A stretch of 64,000 nucleotides of DNA, taken from Trichomonas vaginalis G3 (taxonomy: Eukaryota > Parabasalia > Trichomonadida > Trichomonadidae). The stretch is from contig NC_067206.1 of assembly GCF_026262505.1 (NCBI RefSeq), positions 25,807,896 to 25,871,895 on the forward strand, given 5' to 3'. The notes under the pieces were generated by a model that had not been told where the DNA came from, did no database searches, and saw only the letters and a program-made list of their open reading frames with translations. Shown in pieces: positions 18,406 to 26,636 of this stretch (position 1 is the stretch's first letter; each line of letters opens with the position of its first letter). Made by a program: the position numbers and the translations under genes.

Positions 18406-19125
18406 ATGCCCCCATATAGAATGGATAGAAAATCTGCTAGAATAAAAGCAGAGTTAGAAAGATATGGTTGGAAAGTTTCGAAGAATTTTAAATATAGGAA
18501 GGGAAGACCCATAAAAGTCTATGACAAATTGTCTGGTCTTCGCTACGAAATGGACTTAGAAACAGCGCGAACCAACTATCCAAACAGATTAGAGAGGTTA
18601 GAAGAAGAACGTCTTATGGACATGCCTTTCGATGTTAGTGAACCTCAAGTTGAAGGACACGACGGCTTTGCCAGATTCTATTGGAAACATGACGAACAAT
18701 TGCATCCCTTGAGAAGGAAAAAAGGAAAAGGTGAAGACAAACATGCTCCCATGGAAAGAACAAGATATGCATATGAAAAGTACCGTGAAGTTAGAAGTCA
18801 AATTACATCTGGTCGAACCTTTACAGTAAACTTTGAAGAAGGAAAGAACAAAGAAGGCTTCATGGGTGTACTTGCTGCCATACAAGACGGAAATAAGAAA
18901 GGACACAATCTCAGATTGACCATAACGGATTTGGACGGTCATATATACTACTCACATGGCAATGTCACAACAGCTGCAATGCTTCTTGACGCTTTCAAGA
19001 CTACAAAGAGAGAACAAATGTTTGACTCCGACTCAGACATTTTGAATGCAATTGAAGGAATTGCAAGTGTAAAATTTGAATGGTACCAACCTAACCCTCA
19101 AGCAGTCAGACAACATGTTTGTTAG
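18406..19125 (+). CDS. Conserved 239-residue element protein
   Basis: I start it at ATG 18406 because TTTATTTTTATAAAA lies directly before it and a longer start would overlap the previous gene. The N-terminal 50 residues (ELERYGWKVSKNFKYRKGRP) resemble small DNA-binding repeats seen in viral and homing proteins, only weakly. The middle is charged (RRKKGKGED). The C-terminal domain has GHNLRLTITDLDGHIYYSHG and FEWYQPNP. It is whole in A; the counterpart in B is at 53869-54587. The function is unknown. Confidence 0.55.
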   Translation: MPPYRMDRKSARIKAELERYGWKVSKNFKYRKGRPIKVYDKLSGLRYEMDLETARTNYPNRLERLEEERLMDMPFDVSEPQVEGHDGFARFYWKHDEQLHPLRRKKGKGEDKHAPMERTRYAYEKYREVRSQITSGRTFTVNFEEGKNKEGFMGVLAAIQDGNKKGHNLRLTITDLDGHIYYSHGNVTTAAMLLDAFKTTKREQMFDSDSDILNAIEGIASVKFEWYQPNPQAVRQHVC

Positions 19126-19160
19126 ATGAGAAATATGAAATGGCATACCATTTTAAAACA
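19117..19160. repeat. Short HNH-gene-derived remnant
   Basis: The sequence around the end of the 239-residue gene matches two parts of the HNH endonuclease genes (27099-27684 and 53211-53795): TTAGATGAGAAATATGAAAT and GGCATACCATTTTAA. Element B has the same remnant at 53837-53882, right beside its full HNH gene. It marks this gap as an old HNH site. Confidence 0.5.
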
Positions 19161-19193
19161 TTTTTTAAAACAGTATATTTTTACATATATTAA

Positions 19194-20054
19194 ATGTTTC
19201 AGGTTGAAAAACAAAGAACAAAAGTAGCAGATACAAAACCGTTAGACTATATCTTTACAAACGCTGGTAGGACTATATCAGATGAAGAAATTTCATCCCG
19301 TACTTACAGGTTTGACTATCCAATTCGTTGGCTTCAAAGTCCTTCAGATGCAAAGGCAATAGGATTTAGAAGAGTTTTGTTTTCAAATAGAACTAACGCT
19401 TTTATGTTCGCAGTATATTTTCATGGGCAATATGAAGGTTCTGATGGTCTAATAGACAAATTTGACGAAATGAGAATCTTTACAGTTCGTTCAGACGAAA
19501 GTCTTGAGAAAACTCTAAATGACTTTCAAACTCAAATAAACAAATACTACTGGGAATTTCAAGAAAAATACGACTCTTTACTAAATGGAACATACTATCT
19601 GAAACTAGAATATGACAAGATGAACTCCACCGTTTCATTTCAAAGGATTGAAATTAACCCTCCAAGAAGTACACAGTTTTTATTTTGGCAAGTAGACAAA
19701 CGTTCTTGGGCACAATTTCTTCGGTTACTAAACCAGAACGAACCATTACCACCTGACGGTCCGTTCTGGTTTATACGCCCACCAACAGATTTGACAGTTT
19801 ATAGAAACGTGTTTGACCCTCAAAATGTCATGTGTCATGCAAGTTTCAGTTCAAGCAACAATAGTTTTCTTTGTATTGGTAAGGACTTTTATGACTTTGC
19901 TTCTAAATTCTACGAACCACCTAGTAACAGTTTCTCTGACTTTCAAGTTTGGTTCACAACAAACGGTGTGCAACATATTGTTCCATTGTACTACGACTTT
20001 TATCTCGAATTGTCTTTCATATATAACTACGGAGAAGTGCTGAAAAAGTATTGA
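19194..20054 (+). CDS. Conserved structural-type protein, paralogue of the 282-residue protein
   Basis: 286 residues, apparently whole, preceded by TTTTTACATATATTAA. It shares with the protein at 14076-14924 the YRFDYPxRWL and KAIGFRR motifs near residues 44-62 and the C-terminal block with CHASFSSSNNSFLC, YEPPS, SDFQVWFTT and YLELSFIYNY. The duplicated pair in one element suggests two variants of one structural role. A vertex or fibre-base protein would fit (speculative). The counterpart in B is at 52325-53185. Confidence 0.6.
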   Translation: MFQVEKQRTKVADTKPLDYIFTNAGRTISDEEISSRTYRFDYPIRWLQSPSDAKAIGFRRVLFSNRTNAFMFAVYFHGQYEGSDGLIDKFDEMRIFTVRSDESLEKTLNDFQTQINKYYWEFQEKYDSLLNGTYYLKLEYDKMNSTVSFQRIEINPPRSTQFLFWQVDKRSWAQFLRLLNQNEPLPPDGPFWFIRPPTDLTVYRNVFDPQNVMCHASFSSSNNSFLCIGKDFYDFASKFYEPPSNSFSDFQVWFTTNGVQHIVPLYYDFYLELSFIYNYGEVLKKY

Positions 20055-20134
20055 ATGTGAAGATATTAGAAAATAACACGTTTTCTAACATCGTAGAAAA
20101 CTCATGAAAACAATTTATTTTTGTGAATATGTAA

Positions 20135-20210
20135 GCGGCTCATAGCTCAGTGGTATGGGCTACCTCGTTAAAGGCGTCGAAGACCTCGGTTCAAATCCCG
20201 ATTCGCGCAG
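20135..20210 (+). tRNA. tRNA-like gene with good A and B boxes but degenerate folding
   Basis: TAGCTCAGTGG (20143-20153) is a perfect A box, GGTTCAAATCC (20188-20198) a perfect B box, and six T follow at 20212. The D stem GCTC/GGGC pairs. The acceptor, anticodon and T stems pair poorly, and the anticodon loop around CGTTAA is not a normal seven-base loop, so no amino acid can be named. It may be a decayed tRNA captured by the element or a transcribed tRNA-like RNA. No counterpart was seen in B. Confidence 0.45.
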
Positions 20211-20246
20211 GTTTTTTCCTTTTATGCAGTGAAATTTCATGTACAT

Positions 20247-20366
20247 AGGTTACTTTGGTGTTAGACCCTAGTGAAGAAAATAGAACGATATAAGTTTACA
20301 TTTGTAAGGTTACTTTGGTGTTAGACCCTAGTGAAGAAAATAGAACGATAGGAGTTTACATTTGTA
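20247..20366 (+). repeat. 60-bp direct repeat, two copies
   Basis: Two adjacent 60-bp units containing AGGTTACTTTGGTGTTAGAC and GAAGAAAATAGAACGATA follow the tRNA-like gene. The second copy leads into the minisatellite. It is non-coding. Confidence 0.85.
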
Positions 20367-20384
20367 AAGTTGGACGATAAAAAT

Positions 20385-20880
20385 CTCTGCTACTAGCAGT
20401 ACTGCTACTGACAGGAAAAGTACTGCTACTGTCAGTAAAAGTACTGCTACTGTCAGTAAAAGTACTGCTACTGTCAGAAAAAGTACTGCTACTGTCAGTA
20501 AAAGTACTGCTAGTTGCAGTAAAAAGGAAAATTTGAGAGGGTTTTCGACGATAAAGTACTGCTACTGTCAGTAAAAGTACTGCTACTGTCAGTAAAAGTA
20601 CTGCTACTGTCAGTAAAAGTACTGCTACTGTCAGAAAAAGTACTGCTACTGTCAGTAAAAGTACTGCTAGTTGCAGTAAAAAGGAAAATTTGAGAGGGTT
20701 TTCGACGATAAAGTACTGCTACTGTCAGTAAAAGTACTGCTACTGTCAGTAAAAGTACTGCTACTGTCAGTAAAAGTACTGCTACTGTCAGAAAAAGTAC
20801 TGCTACTGTCAGTAAAAGTACTGCTACTGTCAGTAAAAGTACTGCTACTGTCAGTAGCAGTACTGCTAGGAGCAGAGATT
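20385..20880 (+). repeat. 21-bp minisatellite with higher-order period
   Basis: About twenty copies of a 21-bp unit containing AGTACTGCTACTGTCAGTAA fall in three blocks separated by two copies of a GGAAAATTTGAGAGGGTTTT segment about 157 bp apart. The words CTGCTACTG and CAGTAGCAG near the ends can pair, so the array can fold. Because 21 is a multiple of three, the minus strand stays open (a TFTDSSS repeat), but coding is doubtful. A doubled GTCCGACGGTTAAGCCAC follows at 20891-20937. Confidence 0.9.
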
Positions 20881-20971
20881 TTTATCGTTGTGGTCCGACG
20901 GTTAAGCCACAAACGAATGTCCGACGGTTAAGCCACTCAAAAATATTTTTATTTTTATTGTAAGAACAGAA

Positions 20972-21634
20972 ATGACAGTCGAAGCAAAAACGTTCACGAA
21001 CAAATCTAATGGCGAAACATTCACAAAAGGCACTTACAACGGTATTGAAGTCTTACGTAGAGACAAGGATGGTTATATAAATGCAACAAAGATATGTCAG
21101 CAGTTTGGGAAAGACTTTAGAAGGTTGTTGGAAAATAAGTCCTGGGAAGAGTATTATACGGCATTTTGTGAAGAATATACCAACCCGCGGAATTCCGCGG
21201 GTTGCTTTTTATATAAAATTCATGCAGGAATTCCCGATGAAATCAAACAGGTTAGAGGAACGTATGTAGACCCAAGACTTGTAAACTATATAGCAATGTG
21301 GGCTTCTCCAAAATATTGCATAGCAGTTGGAAAAATTATGGACTCCATAGACAAGAAAGTTCATGAGAAATTAGATGAAGAAGAACTTGAAGATACAGTA
21401 GAGAATGCAAAACCTTTGTTCGAAGAAGAAGTTAGAAAAATGCATGAAAAACAAATAGAACATGAACGTGAGATATGTTCTGGTTATAGAGACTCGCCAT
21501 ACGAACTAGACCAATGGGAACAAGAAGATTTAAAGAGAGAATTTAGAGAATATGAACTCGCTAAAATTTCATTAGAAGCTGCAGAAAAGAAGTTAAAAGT
21601 TTGGGGTTGTTTTGTAAAAAAATATTGTGAGTAA
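20972..21634 (+). CDS. KilA-N domain protein, copy 1
   Basis: 220 residues. Residues 15-130 form a KilA-N domain: FTKGTYNGIEVLRRDKDGYI, INATKICQQFGKDFRRLLEN, then GTYVDPRLVNYIAMWASPKY. This family is a DNA-binding domain common in nucleocytoplasmic large DNA viruses and phages. The C-terminal 90 residues are a charged coiled coil. In the loop of the domain an in-frame GC-rich palindrome (21181-21204) encodes NPRNSAG. TTTTTATTGTAAGAACA precedes the start. A regulator of element or host genes is likely. It looks whole. Confidence 0.82.
   Translation: MTVEAKTFTNKSNGETFTKGTYNGIEVLRRDKDGYINATKICQQFGKDFRRLLENKSWEEYYTAFCEEYTNPRNSAGCFLYKIHAGIPDEIKQVRGTYVDPRLVNYIAMWASPKYCIAVGKIMDSIDKKVHEKLDEEELEDTVENAKPLFEEEVRKMHEKQIEHEREICSGYRDSPYELDQWEQEDLKREFREYELAKISLEAAEKKLKVWGCFVKKYCE
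21164..21225. repeat. GC-rich palindrome inside KilA-N gene
   Basis: A perfect 24-bp palindrome at 21181-21204 (CAACCCGCGGAA and its complement) is flanked by TTTTGTGAAGAATATAC and GCTTTTTATA. The same flanks surround related palindromes at 21757-21780, 51515-51538 and 52101-52124. Here it lies in frame within a coding domain. Confidence 0.8.
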
Positions 21635-21652
21635 ATGAACCATTTTTTTCGG

Positions 21653-21806
21653 CAAAAATATATTTTAGGGTAGAAGGTTAGATATAACCTCTTTTCTAAC
21701 CTCTTTTCTACCCTCGTAGAAAACACACAAAACTCTTGAATTTTGTATAAAAAAAGCAACCGCCGGAATTCCGGCGGTTGGTATATTCTTCACAAAATGC
21801 TTGTTT
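21653..21806. repeat. Hairpin repeat copy 2 followed by GC palindrome copy 2
   Basis: 21653-21716 is a full copy of the AGGGTAGAAGGTTAG hairpin unit just after the KilA-N stop codon. 21752-21806 is the GC-rich palindrome unit in inverted orientation, with core CAACCGCCGGAA and its complement at 21757-21780. Together they form the gene-end spacer before the 304-residue gene. Confidence 0.8.
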
Positions 21807-21923
21807 TTGAGGTCGAGCCATTTTTGGCTCCACCGTATTTTAAACCAAACTCGTTCATTTTGTGCTGAAATAAAATAAAGGTAGTCCCACCAAAAAATAT
21901 TTTTTTATTTTTATTGTAAGAAC

Positions 21924-22838
21924 ATGTTAGCAACAACAGCACCAAACTCGTTAGTCATGAACCCAACTTCAATGTTAGTAGAGATGAAAAGCTTCATTCC
22001 TTCTTCATATACTTTCGAAACAAAAATCCAGAAGATAAAGCAAGAACTTTTAACAAGTACTTTGGACTGTTGTGCGAAAGATGAAACAAATGAACAGTAT
22101 CTTTATGAAATGCAGGATATTATTGACCATTTACCCAAATTGCCTGAAATCCAGCAACAAAAGCTTACTATTCCAGAATTCGATGAAATAGAAGTCAAAG
22201 CAACTGACTCAGTAGAAATAAAGAAGTTCATACGAAAGGTTAACTATGAATTCCTTGGATTTCATTGCAACCACAAAGTCATGGACAAAGATTGCGACAT
22301 GGTATATAAGAACATCTCTGACATATACAAATCTGGGGAGTTTAAGACCTACGATAACTTTGTTTCGTTAGTTGCAAAATGTGTATGGCAGATAAGAGAT
22401 AAAGATAGAAGAGGTAAGATATGGAATGAACAGATAAAACCCGCAACTTTTGAGTTAAAGAGAGCAATTGACGCCTTAGTCATACTAGCAGGTAAGGTTT
22501 CAGAATATAACGCAAAAATGAACCCACAATGTTCTAAATGTAAAGCAGCAATGAGGAAATATAACTACTCCGTCAAAGAGATAGAACGTATGCGAAACGA
22601 CTATGCTGACTTAAAGAGGGAGGCAGAGAAACCAGCAGAAGATAAAATGGACATGTTGACATTTCTAAACAAAAACTATCCAACAGCTGACGATTTCCTT
22701 CTTTCAGATGTCAAGAAGAAATATAAAGAAACCTTCGGCATTGTTAAAACATTCGATGTACTGACAGAAGAAATAGAAGCTACGAAATTGTTTAGAATTT
22801 CACGAATTCACAATGTTTACCATGTGAAACGTTTATAA
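21924..22838 (+). CDS. Conserved 304-residue protein of the KilA-N cluster
   Basis: Whole in A and preceded by TTTTTATTGTAAGAAC. The N-terminal 100 residues are helical. Near residues 200-215, CSKCKAAMRK carries a CxxC pair with no clear partner. The C-terminal third is charged, and it ends with RISRIHNVYHVKRL. It was not recognised. It shares its start motif with the KilA-N genes around it, so it is probably co-expressed with them. The counterpart in B is at 50460-51367. Confidence 0.6.
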   Translation: MLATTAPNSLVMNPTSMLVEMKSFIPSSYTFETKIQKIKQELLTSTLDCCAKDETNEQYLYEMQDIIDHLPKLPEIQQQKLTIPEFDEIEVKATDSVEIKKFIRKVNYEFLGFHCNHKVMDKDCDMVYKNISDIYKSGEFKTYDNFVSLVAKCVWQIRDKDRRGKIWNEQIKPATFELKRAIDALVILAGKVSEYNAKMNPQCSKCKAAMRKYNYSVKEIERMRNDYADLKREAEKPAEDKMDMLTFLNKNYPTADDFLLSDVKKKYKETFGIVKTFDVLTEEIEATKLFRISRIHNVYHVKRL

Positions 22839-22845
22839 AATAACT

Positions 22846-23130
22846 GGGGTAGAAATGAGGGTAGAAAACGGGTTAGATATACCCATCTACCCTAAAATAT
22901 ATTTTTATTGAATTCCGTATGAAATTTCATGAGTTTTGTATGTTTTAGACCATGTTAGAAAACATGTTAGAAAACATGTTAGATCTAACCATCTACCCTA
23001 AATATATTTTTATTGAATTCAGCAACAAATTTCATGAATTTCCTCATATGTTTGCTACCCTCGGAAAACCGAGGATAGAGATTCCATTCGAAAATCGTAA
23101 AAAATTGCGACCCGCGGAAAACCGAGGAAC
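22846..23130. repeat. Spacer with hairpin repeats and KilA-N-loop palindromes
   Basis: Copies 3 and 4 of the dispersed hairpin (inverted, about 22846-22908; partial, 22952-23010) are followed by CCTCGG-AAAA-CCGAGG (core near 23059-23074) and a second related hairpin near 23111-23127. The region around the first matches the loop region of the KilA-N gene of element B (around 49703-49726), so it is a piece of KilA-N coding sequence or the mobile palindrome that sits there. Confidence 0.65.
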
Positions 23131-23258
23131 GCCTAAAACACATGAAAATCGTAAAAAAATGACCAAATTTCATGATATAACTGTATCTTTTATACAAAAT
23201 AAAATTAAAGTTAGTTTTTTTAAAATATTTTTTTTTATTTTGTATGTAAGAACAGGAA

Positions 23259-23874
23259 ATGTCAAACATTGAGTTTGAAACAGTTAGAAAGATAGACAAT
23301 GACACCAAAATGGTTAGAATTGGTGATTTAAACGTAAGATACTCAAAGAAATACAAAAAATATTCCTTGTCAGACATTCTAACACTATCTGAAAAGAAAA
23401 ACATCCCACGACTGGGTTAGAAATGCTTCTACTCAGAAAATTTTGACAAAAAATCCTGAGCTTATGATATCGGTAAGATTCTATGGAACAAGAACATATC
23501 TTATAGACAAAAGTCTTATACCACTAGTTTTGTTCTGGATTGACCCAGTTGTTGGATATAATTTCATAACATATGGTTCATTCGATACGGAACGTTGCAG
23601 TGAAGGCTTACTTTACATTGTTCAGAAACCGAAGGACTTCAATACAAAGAGATATAAGATAGGAAGAACATTTAATATAACTCAAAGATATGACAGTATA
23701 GTCAATAGAGTTAAGGTTGCGTTTGTTAACGATATGAGAGCTGCTGAAACAGAACTGCTTGAAAAGTTTGAGAAAATGTATGGTGCTCCCACGAAAGGTA
23801 AAGAAACGTTTGAAGTAGATGAGATAGATAGTGCTATAAAATTATTTGACGAAGTTGCTGAAAAATACATGTAA
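23259..23874 (+). pseudogene. KilA-N-like plus T5orf172 (GIY-YIG-type) protein, broken
   Basis: The start region is preceded by TTTTGTATGTAAGAACA. The C-terminal part has GLLYIVQKPKD, YKIGRTFNITQRYDS, AAETELLEKFEKMYG and KGKETFEVDE, the order of conserved blocks in the T5orf172/GIY-YIG-like domain that viruses and phages often fuse to KilA-N or Bro-N domains. The preceding segment (VLFWIDPVVGYNF) looks like the end of a KilA-N domain. The locus is broken. No counterpart was seen in B. Confidence 0.65.
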
Positions 23875-23962
23875 AGCGTTTATTTTTGGTCTTTTGTGAA
23901 AGTCAGAAAATAACGCTAATTTTATTTTTTTTTATTTTTTTATTTTGTATGTAAAGACAGAT

Positions 23963-24802
23963 ATGTCAACAACCGAGAACACAACAACTGCTATCGTTCA
24001 TGAAGCTATAAATGAAGAATATGAGTGGGTTCAGTTTAACAAACAACTCCGTCTCATTCGTTCGGTCAAAGATGACATGTACCAAATGCAAAGTATTTTG
24101 ACAGCATGTTTTGCTCCAGATACTAAGAAACCACAAGACTGGTTTAGGAACCAAAGCACACAAGAACTTTTGAGCGAAGCACAGCGAGACATACTTTTTT
24201 CTGAAAACAGTGAAGAACAGCGACTACGAGAAAAATCTTACTCGCCAAAACTCTATGAAAATCGTGAAAAATTGCCAAATGGTTTGAGAGGATATTATGT
24301 TCATAGACTTCTCGTAAATAATGTGGCACAATGGGCTTCAGCTCGCTATTCATGGTATGTTTGTAAACTTCTTGACGAACTTCATAGACAAGAACGTGAA
24401 GAGATGGAAAACAAGCTTGAAGCAAAAGACAAAAGCATACAGAAAAGAATACCACGTTCGGTACCAAAAGGAAAGGAAAAGAACTATAAGTATATGATTT
24501 ACACTGAAGAGATGGAAAATGAAGAAGACAGAGATATGGTTATGTTGCATTTAGTCAGAAGAAACAACAAAAGCTTTTACGACCTTGCTAAGATTTACAA
24601 ATCTGACAGAAATTGGTTCTATCGCGAAAACTTACCGATTTCAATGACACCGAATGAAGATGTGAAACAAATAGTTCAAGATACTTTACCTCAAACACAC
24701 TATGATATGAAAGGTTGTACAATACTTACCTTCAAAGAAGATTTGCCATTGTTAAAGGAAAAAATAACAGAGTATTTTGACAACTTCAAACAAGTAGAGT
24801 AG
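23963..24802 (+). CDS. KilA-N-related protein, copy 3
   Basis: 279 residues from ATG 23963, chosen because the GTAAAGACAG motif lies just before it. The KilA-N-type core is near residues 75-145, with RGYYVHRLLVNNVAQWASAR and YVCKLLDELHRQE. A lysine-rich linker (IPRSVPKGKEKNYK) leads to a C-terminal domain of about 110 residues (YMIYTEEMENEEDRDMVMLH, KSDRNWFYRENLPI) resembling regions that accompany KilA-N or MSV199 in large DNA viruses. It is probably DNA-binding. It looks whole; the counterpart in B is at 49146-49838. Confidence 0.7.
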   Translation: MSTTENTTTAIVHEAINEEYEWVQFNKQLRLIRSVKDDMYQMQSILTACFAPDTKKPQDWFRNQSTQELLSEAQRDILFSENSEEQRLREKSYSPKLYENREKLPNGLRGYYVHRLLVNNVAQWASARYSWYVCKLLDELHRQEREEMENKLEAKDKSIQKRIPRSVPKGKEKNYKYMIYTEEMENEEDRDMVMLHLVRRNNKSFYDLAKIYKSDRNWFYRENLPISMTPNEDVKQIVQDTLPQTHYDMKGCTILTFKEDLPLLKEKITEYFDNFKQVE

Positions 24803-24811
24803 ATGAACCAT

Positions 24812-25260
24812 TTATTTTTCAAGCTTGACTTCAGATGGCTCAGGTAGCTCTATAAGGTAAATTGTCTTGTCAAATCCTTCTGGCATTCCGAGTCCTTCCA
24901 TCCGACAGGAAGAACTCTTCCTTCCAACAGGAAAAAAATTTCCCGACAACTGGAAGAACTCTTCCTTCCAACAGGAAAAAATTTTCCATCAGACAGGAAA
25001 AAATTTTCCAGTTGTCCGTCCGTAAACCATTCAAATTTTCGAAAATTGAGAACTTTTTTCCCGACAACTGGAAAAATTTTTCCCGACAACTGGAAAAAAA
25101 TTTCCCGACAACTGGAAAAATTTTTCCCGACAACTGGAAAAGTTCTTCCTTCCGACAGGACACAAACGGATGACTGACGTTCCTCTTCCTGAATGTCTTC
25201 CAAAGCCAGAAGAACCGAAAGCTGCAGCACCACAACAGACTAAGACTAAACTCTTTATTT
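24812..25260 (-). pseudogene. Repeat-invaded small gene after the ATPase
   Basis: The C-terminal coding end (IYLIELPEPSEVKLEK in B) is conserved between elements. The middle is filled by alternating CCCGACAACTGGAAAAA and TTCCTTCCGACAGG units and their complements, which can form many stem-loops. Copy number differs between A and B (48729-49136). What the gene made is not clear. Confidence 0.4.
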
Positions 25261-25261
25261 T

Positions 25262-26134
25262 TTACGCTTGACTTTTTACAATTTGAACTTTGTTCGCGTA
25301 GATGTGAATTCTGAAAGAAGTATGAGGGTCTTGTATGACTTTGTACTTCTCCCATAGTTCATGTCTGTCAAACTTACCTGCCATGGACTCTTTCATAAGT
25401 TCCATGAAATCGTCTTCGGACAATCCAGGGAAAAGTATGATATCAGTCAGTATTCTCTTTACATCTTTACTTAAACTCTTTGCTGTCTGTACACAAATGA
25501 CAACTGAGATGTTAAAGTGTCTGAGCTTCTTAAGAATTCGACACATGTCTTGTTCTCTATTCTTTAACAAAGGATGAGAAGCAAAGTCATCTAAATAAGA
25601 AGACACCTATGAGGTATGTCTTCCAATCGTAAGATTGCAATTTCTTCGAAATGTATTCTATCTCTTTCTGTTTGTTTCTGAAGTGTTTCTTCTCTAATAT
25701 TCTCTGCATTTCCTCATTTGGGTCTTTAAACTTCGAATTTATATACTCATTTATAGCATTGTACTCAAAACTCTTCTTTGGTACTTCTTTATCCAATCTA
25801 ACAACTCAGAGTCTTTTATACATACTAACTTAGACTTCTTTATAATATCTTTGAACAATTGACGGTTTGGTCAAATTGACCAGAAGTACTACAAATAACA
25901 ACTAACTCATAGAATGGGTTCTTCTCATCTAGTTCTTGTGTGTTGTGCAGCCATTTTAAGATAAGTGAAAAGTCTTGCCCGACCCAGGTGGTGCGATTAG
26001 ACCTTTATACCATTCTGAGCAAATAGGAACTTTTCATGTATGGGTTTTATCTGAGCATTTTCTAACTTCCTCTTGTTCTTGTTTAAAACATTCTCAAATT
26101 TCTTGTCAATGTCAGCAAACTTTTTTTCTAACAT
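25262..26134 (-). pseudogene. A32/FtsK-HerA-type packaging ATPase, broken
   Basis: Identified with the fuller copy in B. The N-terminus (MLEKKFADIDKKF) is basic and helical, the Walker A region reads LIAPPGSGKT, the Walker B is LDDFASH, and the sensor region contains FNISVVICVQTAKSLSKDVK. This is the genome-packaging ATPase of Polintons, virophages and large DNA viruses, which drives DNA into capsids. In A the locus has several breaks. Confidence 0.78.
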
Positions 26135-26169
26135 ATTTTTAAAAAATTAAAATTTTTATCTTTTAGAAA

Positions 26170-26620
26170 ATGTCTAGCGATTTCGCTATCTATATTCGAG
26201 ACAAGCTTTTCGACAGCAAAACATCTGTCGACCATAAAATCTTACATAGTGTAAACAAGAAAGGTGAATTTGTTCTAAAGTTCTGTTCTGGAATATGACA
26301 AGAAATAAAACATTAGGCAGAGAAGTCTTTAAGTTTGTCAATGACAGACTTGTTGACAGAGATGACACGATTGGAAAGATGAAGTCCAACAAAAGTTCTT
26401 AGAATGCAAAGAAGACACATGCGCTGTTCTTGAAGATGAAATAGGAAACAGAATAGAAGAGCTATTAAAGGACAAAGAACTTTTACATAAATATGGTTCT
26501 GAGAAATTTGACATAACTCCACCAGAAAAGAAGAAGAAGAGAGAAAAGAAAGAAAAGAAAGTAGAAGAAGAGAAGAAAGAGCCAGAGCCAGAGCCAGAGA
26601 AAAAGAAATTTGACATGTAA
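26170..26620 (+). pseudogene. Small charged protein, broken
   Basis: It starts with MSSDFAIYIRDKLF and ends in a lysine/glutamate/proline tract (PEKKKK...PEPEKKKFDM). It is divergent from the ATPase across about 35 bp of AT-rich DNA. Function unknown. The related gene in B (47372-47818) looks whole and has 149 residues. Confidence 0.5.
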
Positions 26621-26636
26621 AAATAAAATTTTATTT

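Noticed and set aside
20385-20880. CRISPR array
   Set aside because: Units are contiguous tandem copies with no unique spacers, the DNA is eukaryotic, and there are no cas genes.
20667-20912. Ser/Thr-rich repeat protein (TFTDSSS) on the minus strand
   Set aside because: It is explained by a 21-bp minisatellite whose period keeps the frame open; no leader motif and no counterpart in B.
24862-25173. Several overlapping open frames across the CCCGACAACTGG repeats
   Set aside because: Open frames on both strands arise from the repeat units; only the conserved 3' coding end on the minus strand was kept.
26338-26616. Ser/Phe-rich minus-strand frame (and 47376-47798 in B)
   Set aside because: It is the antisense of the lysine/glutamate tail of the small charged protein, which has a conserved counterpart in both elements.
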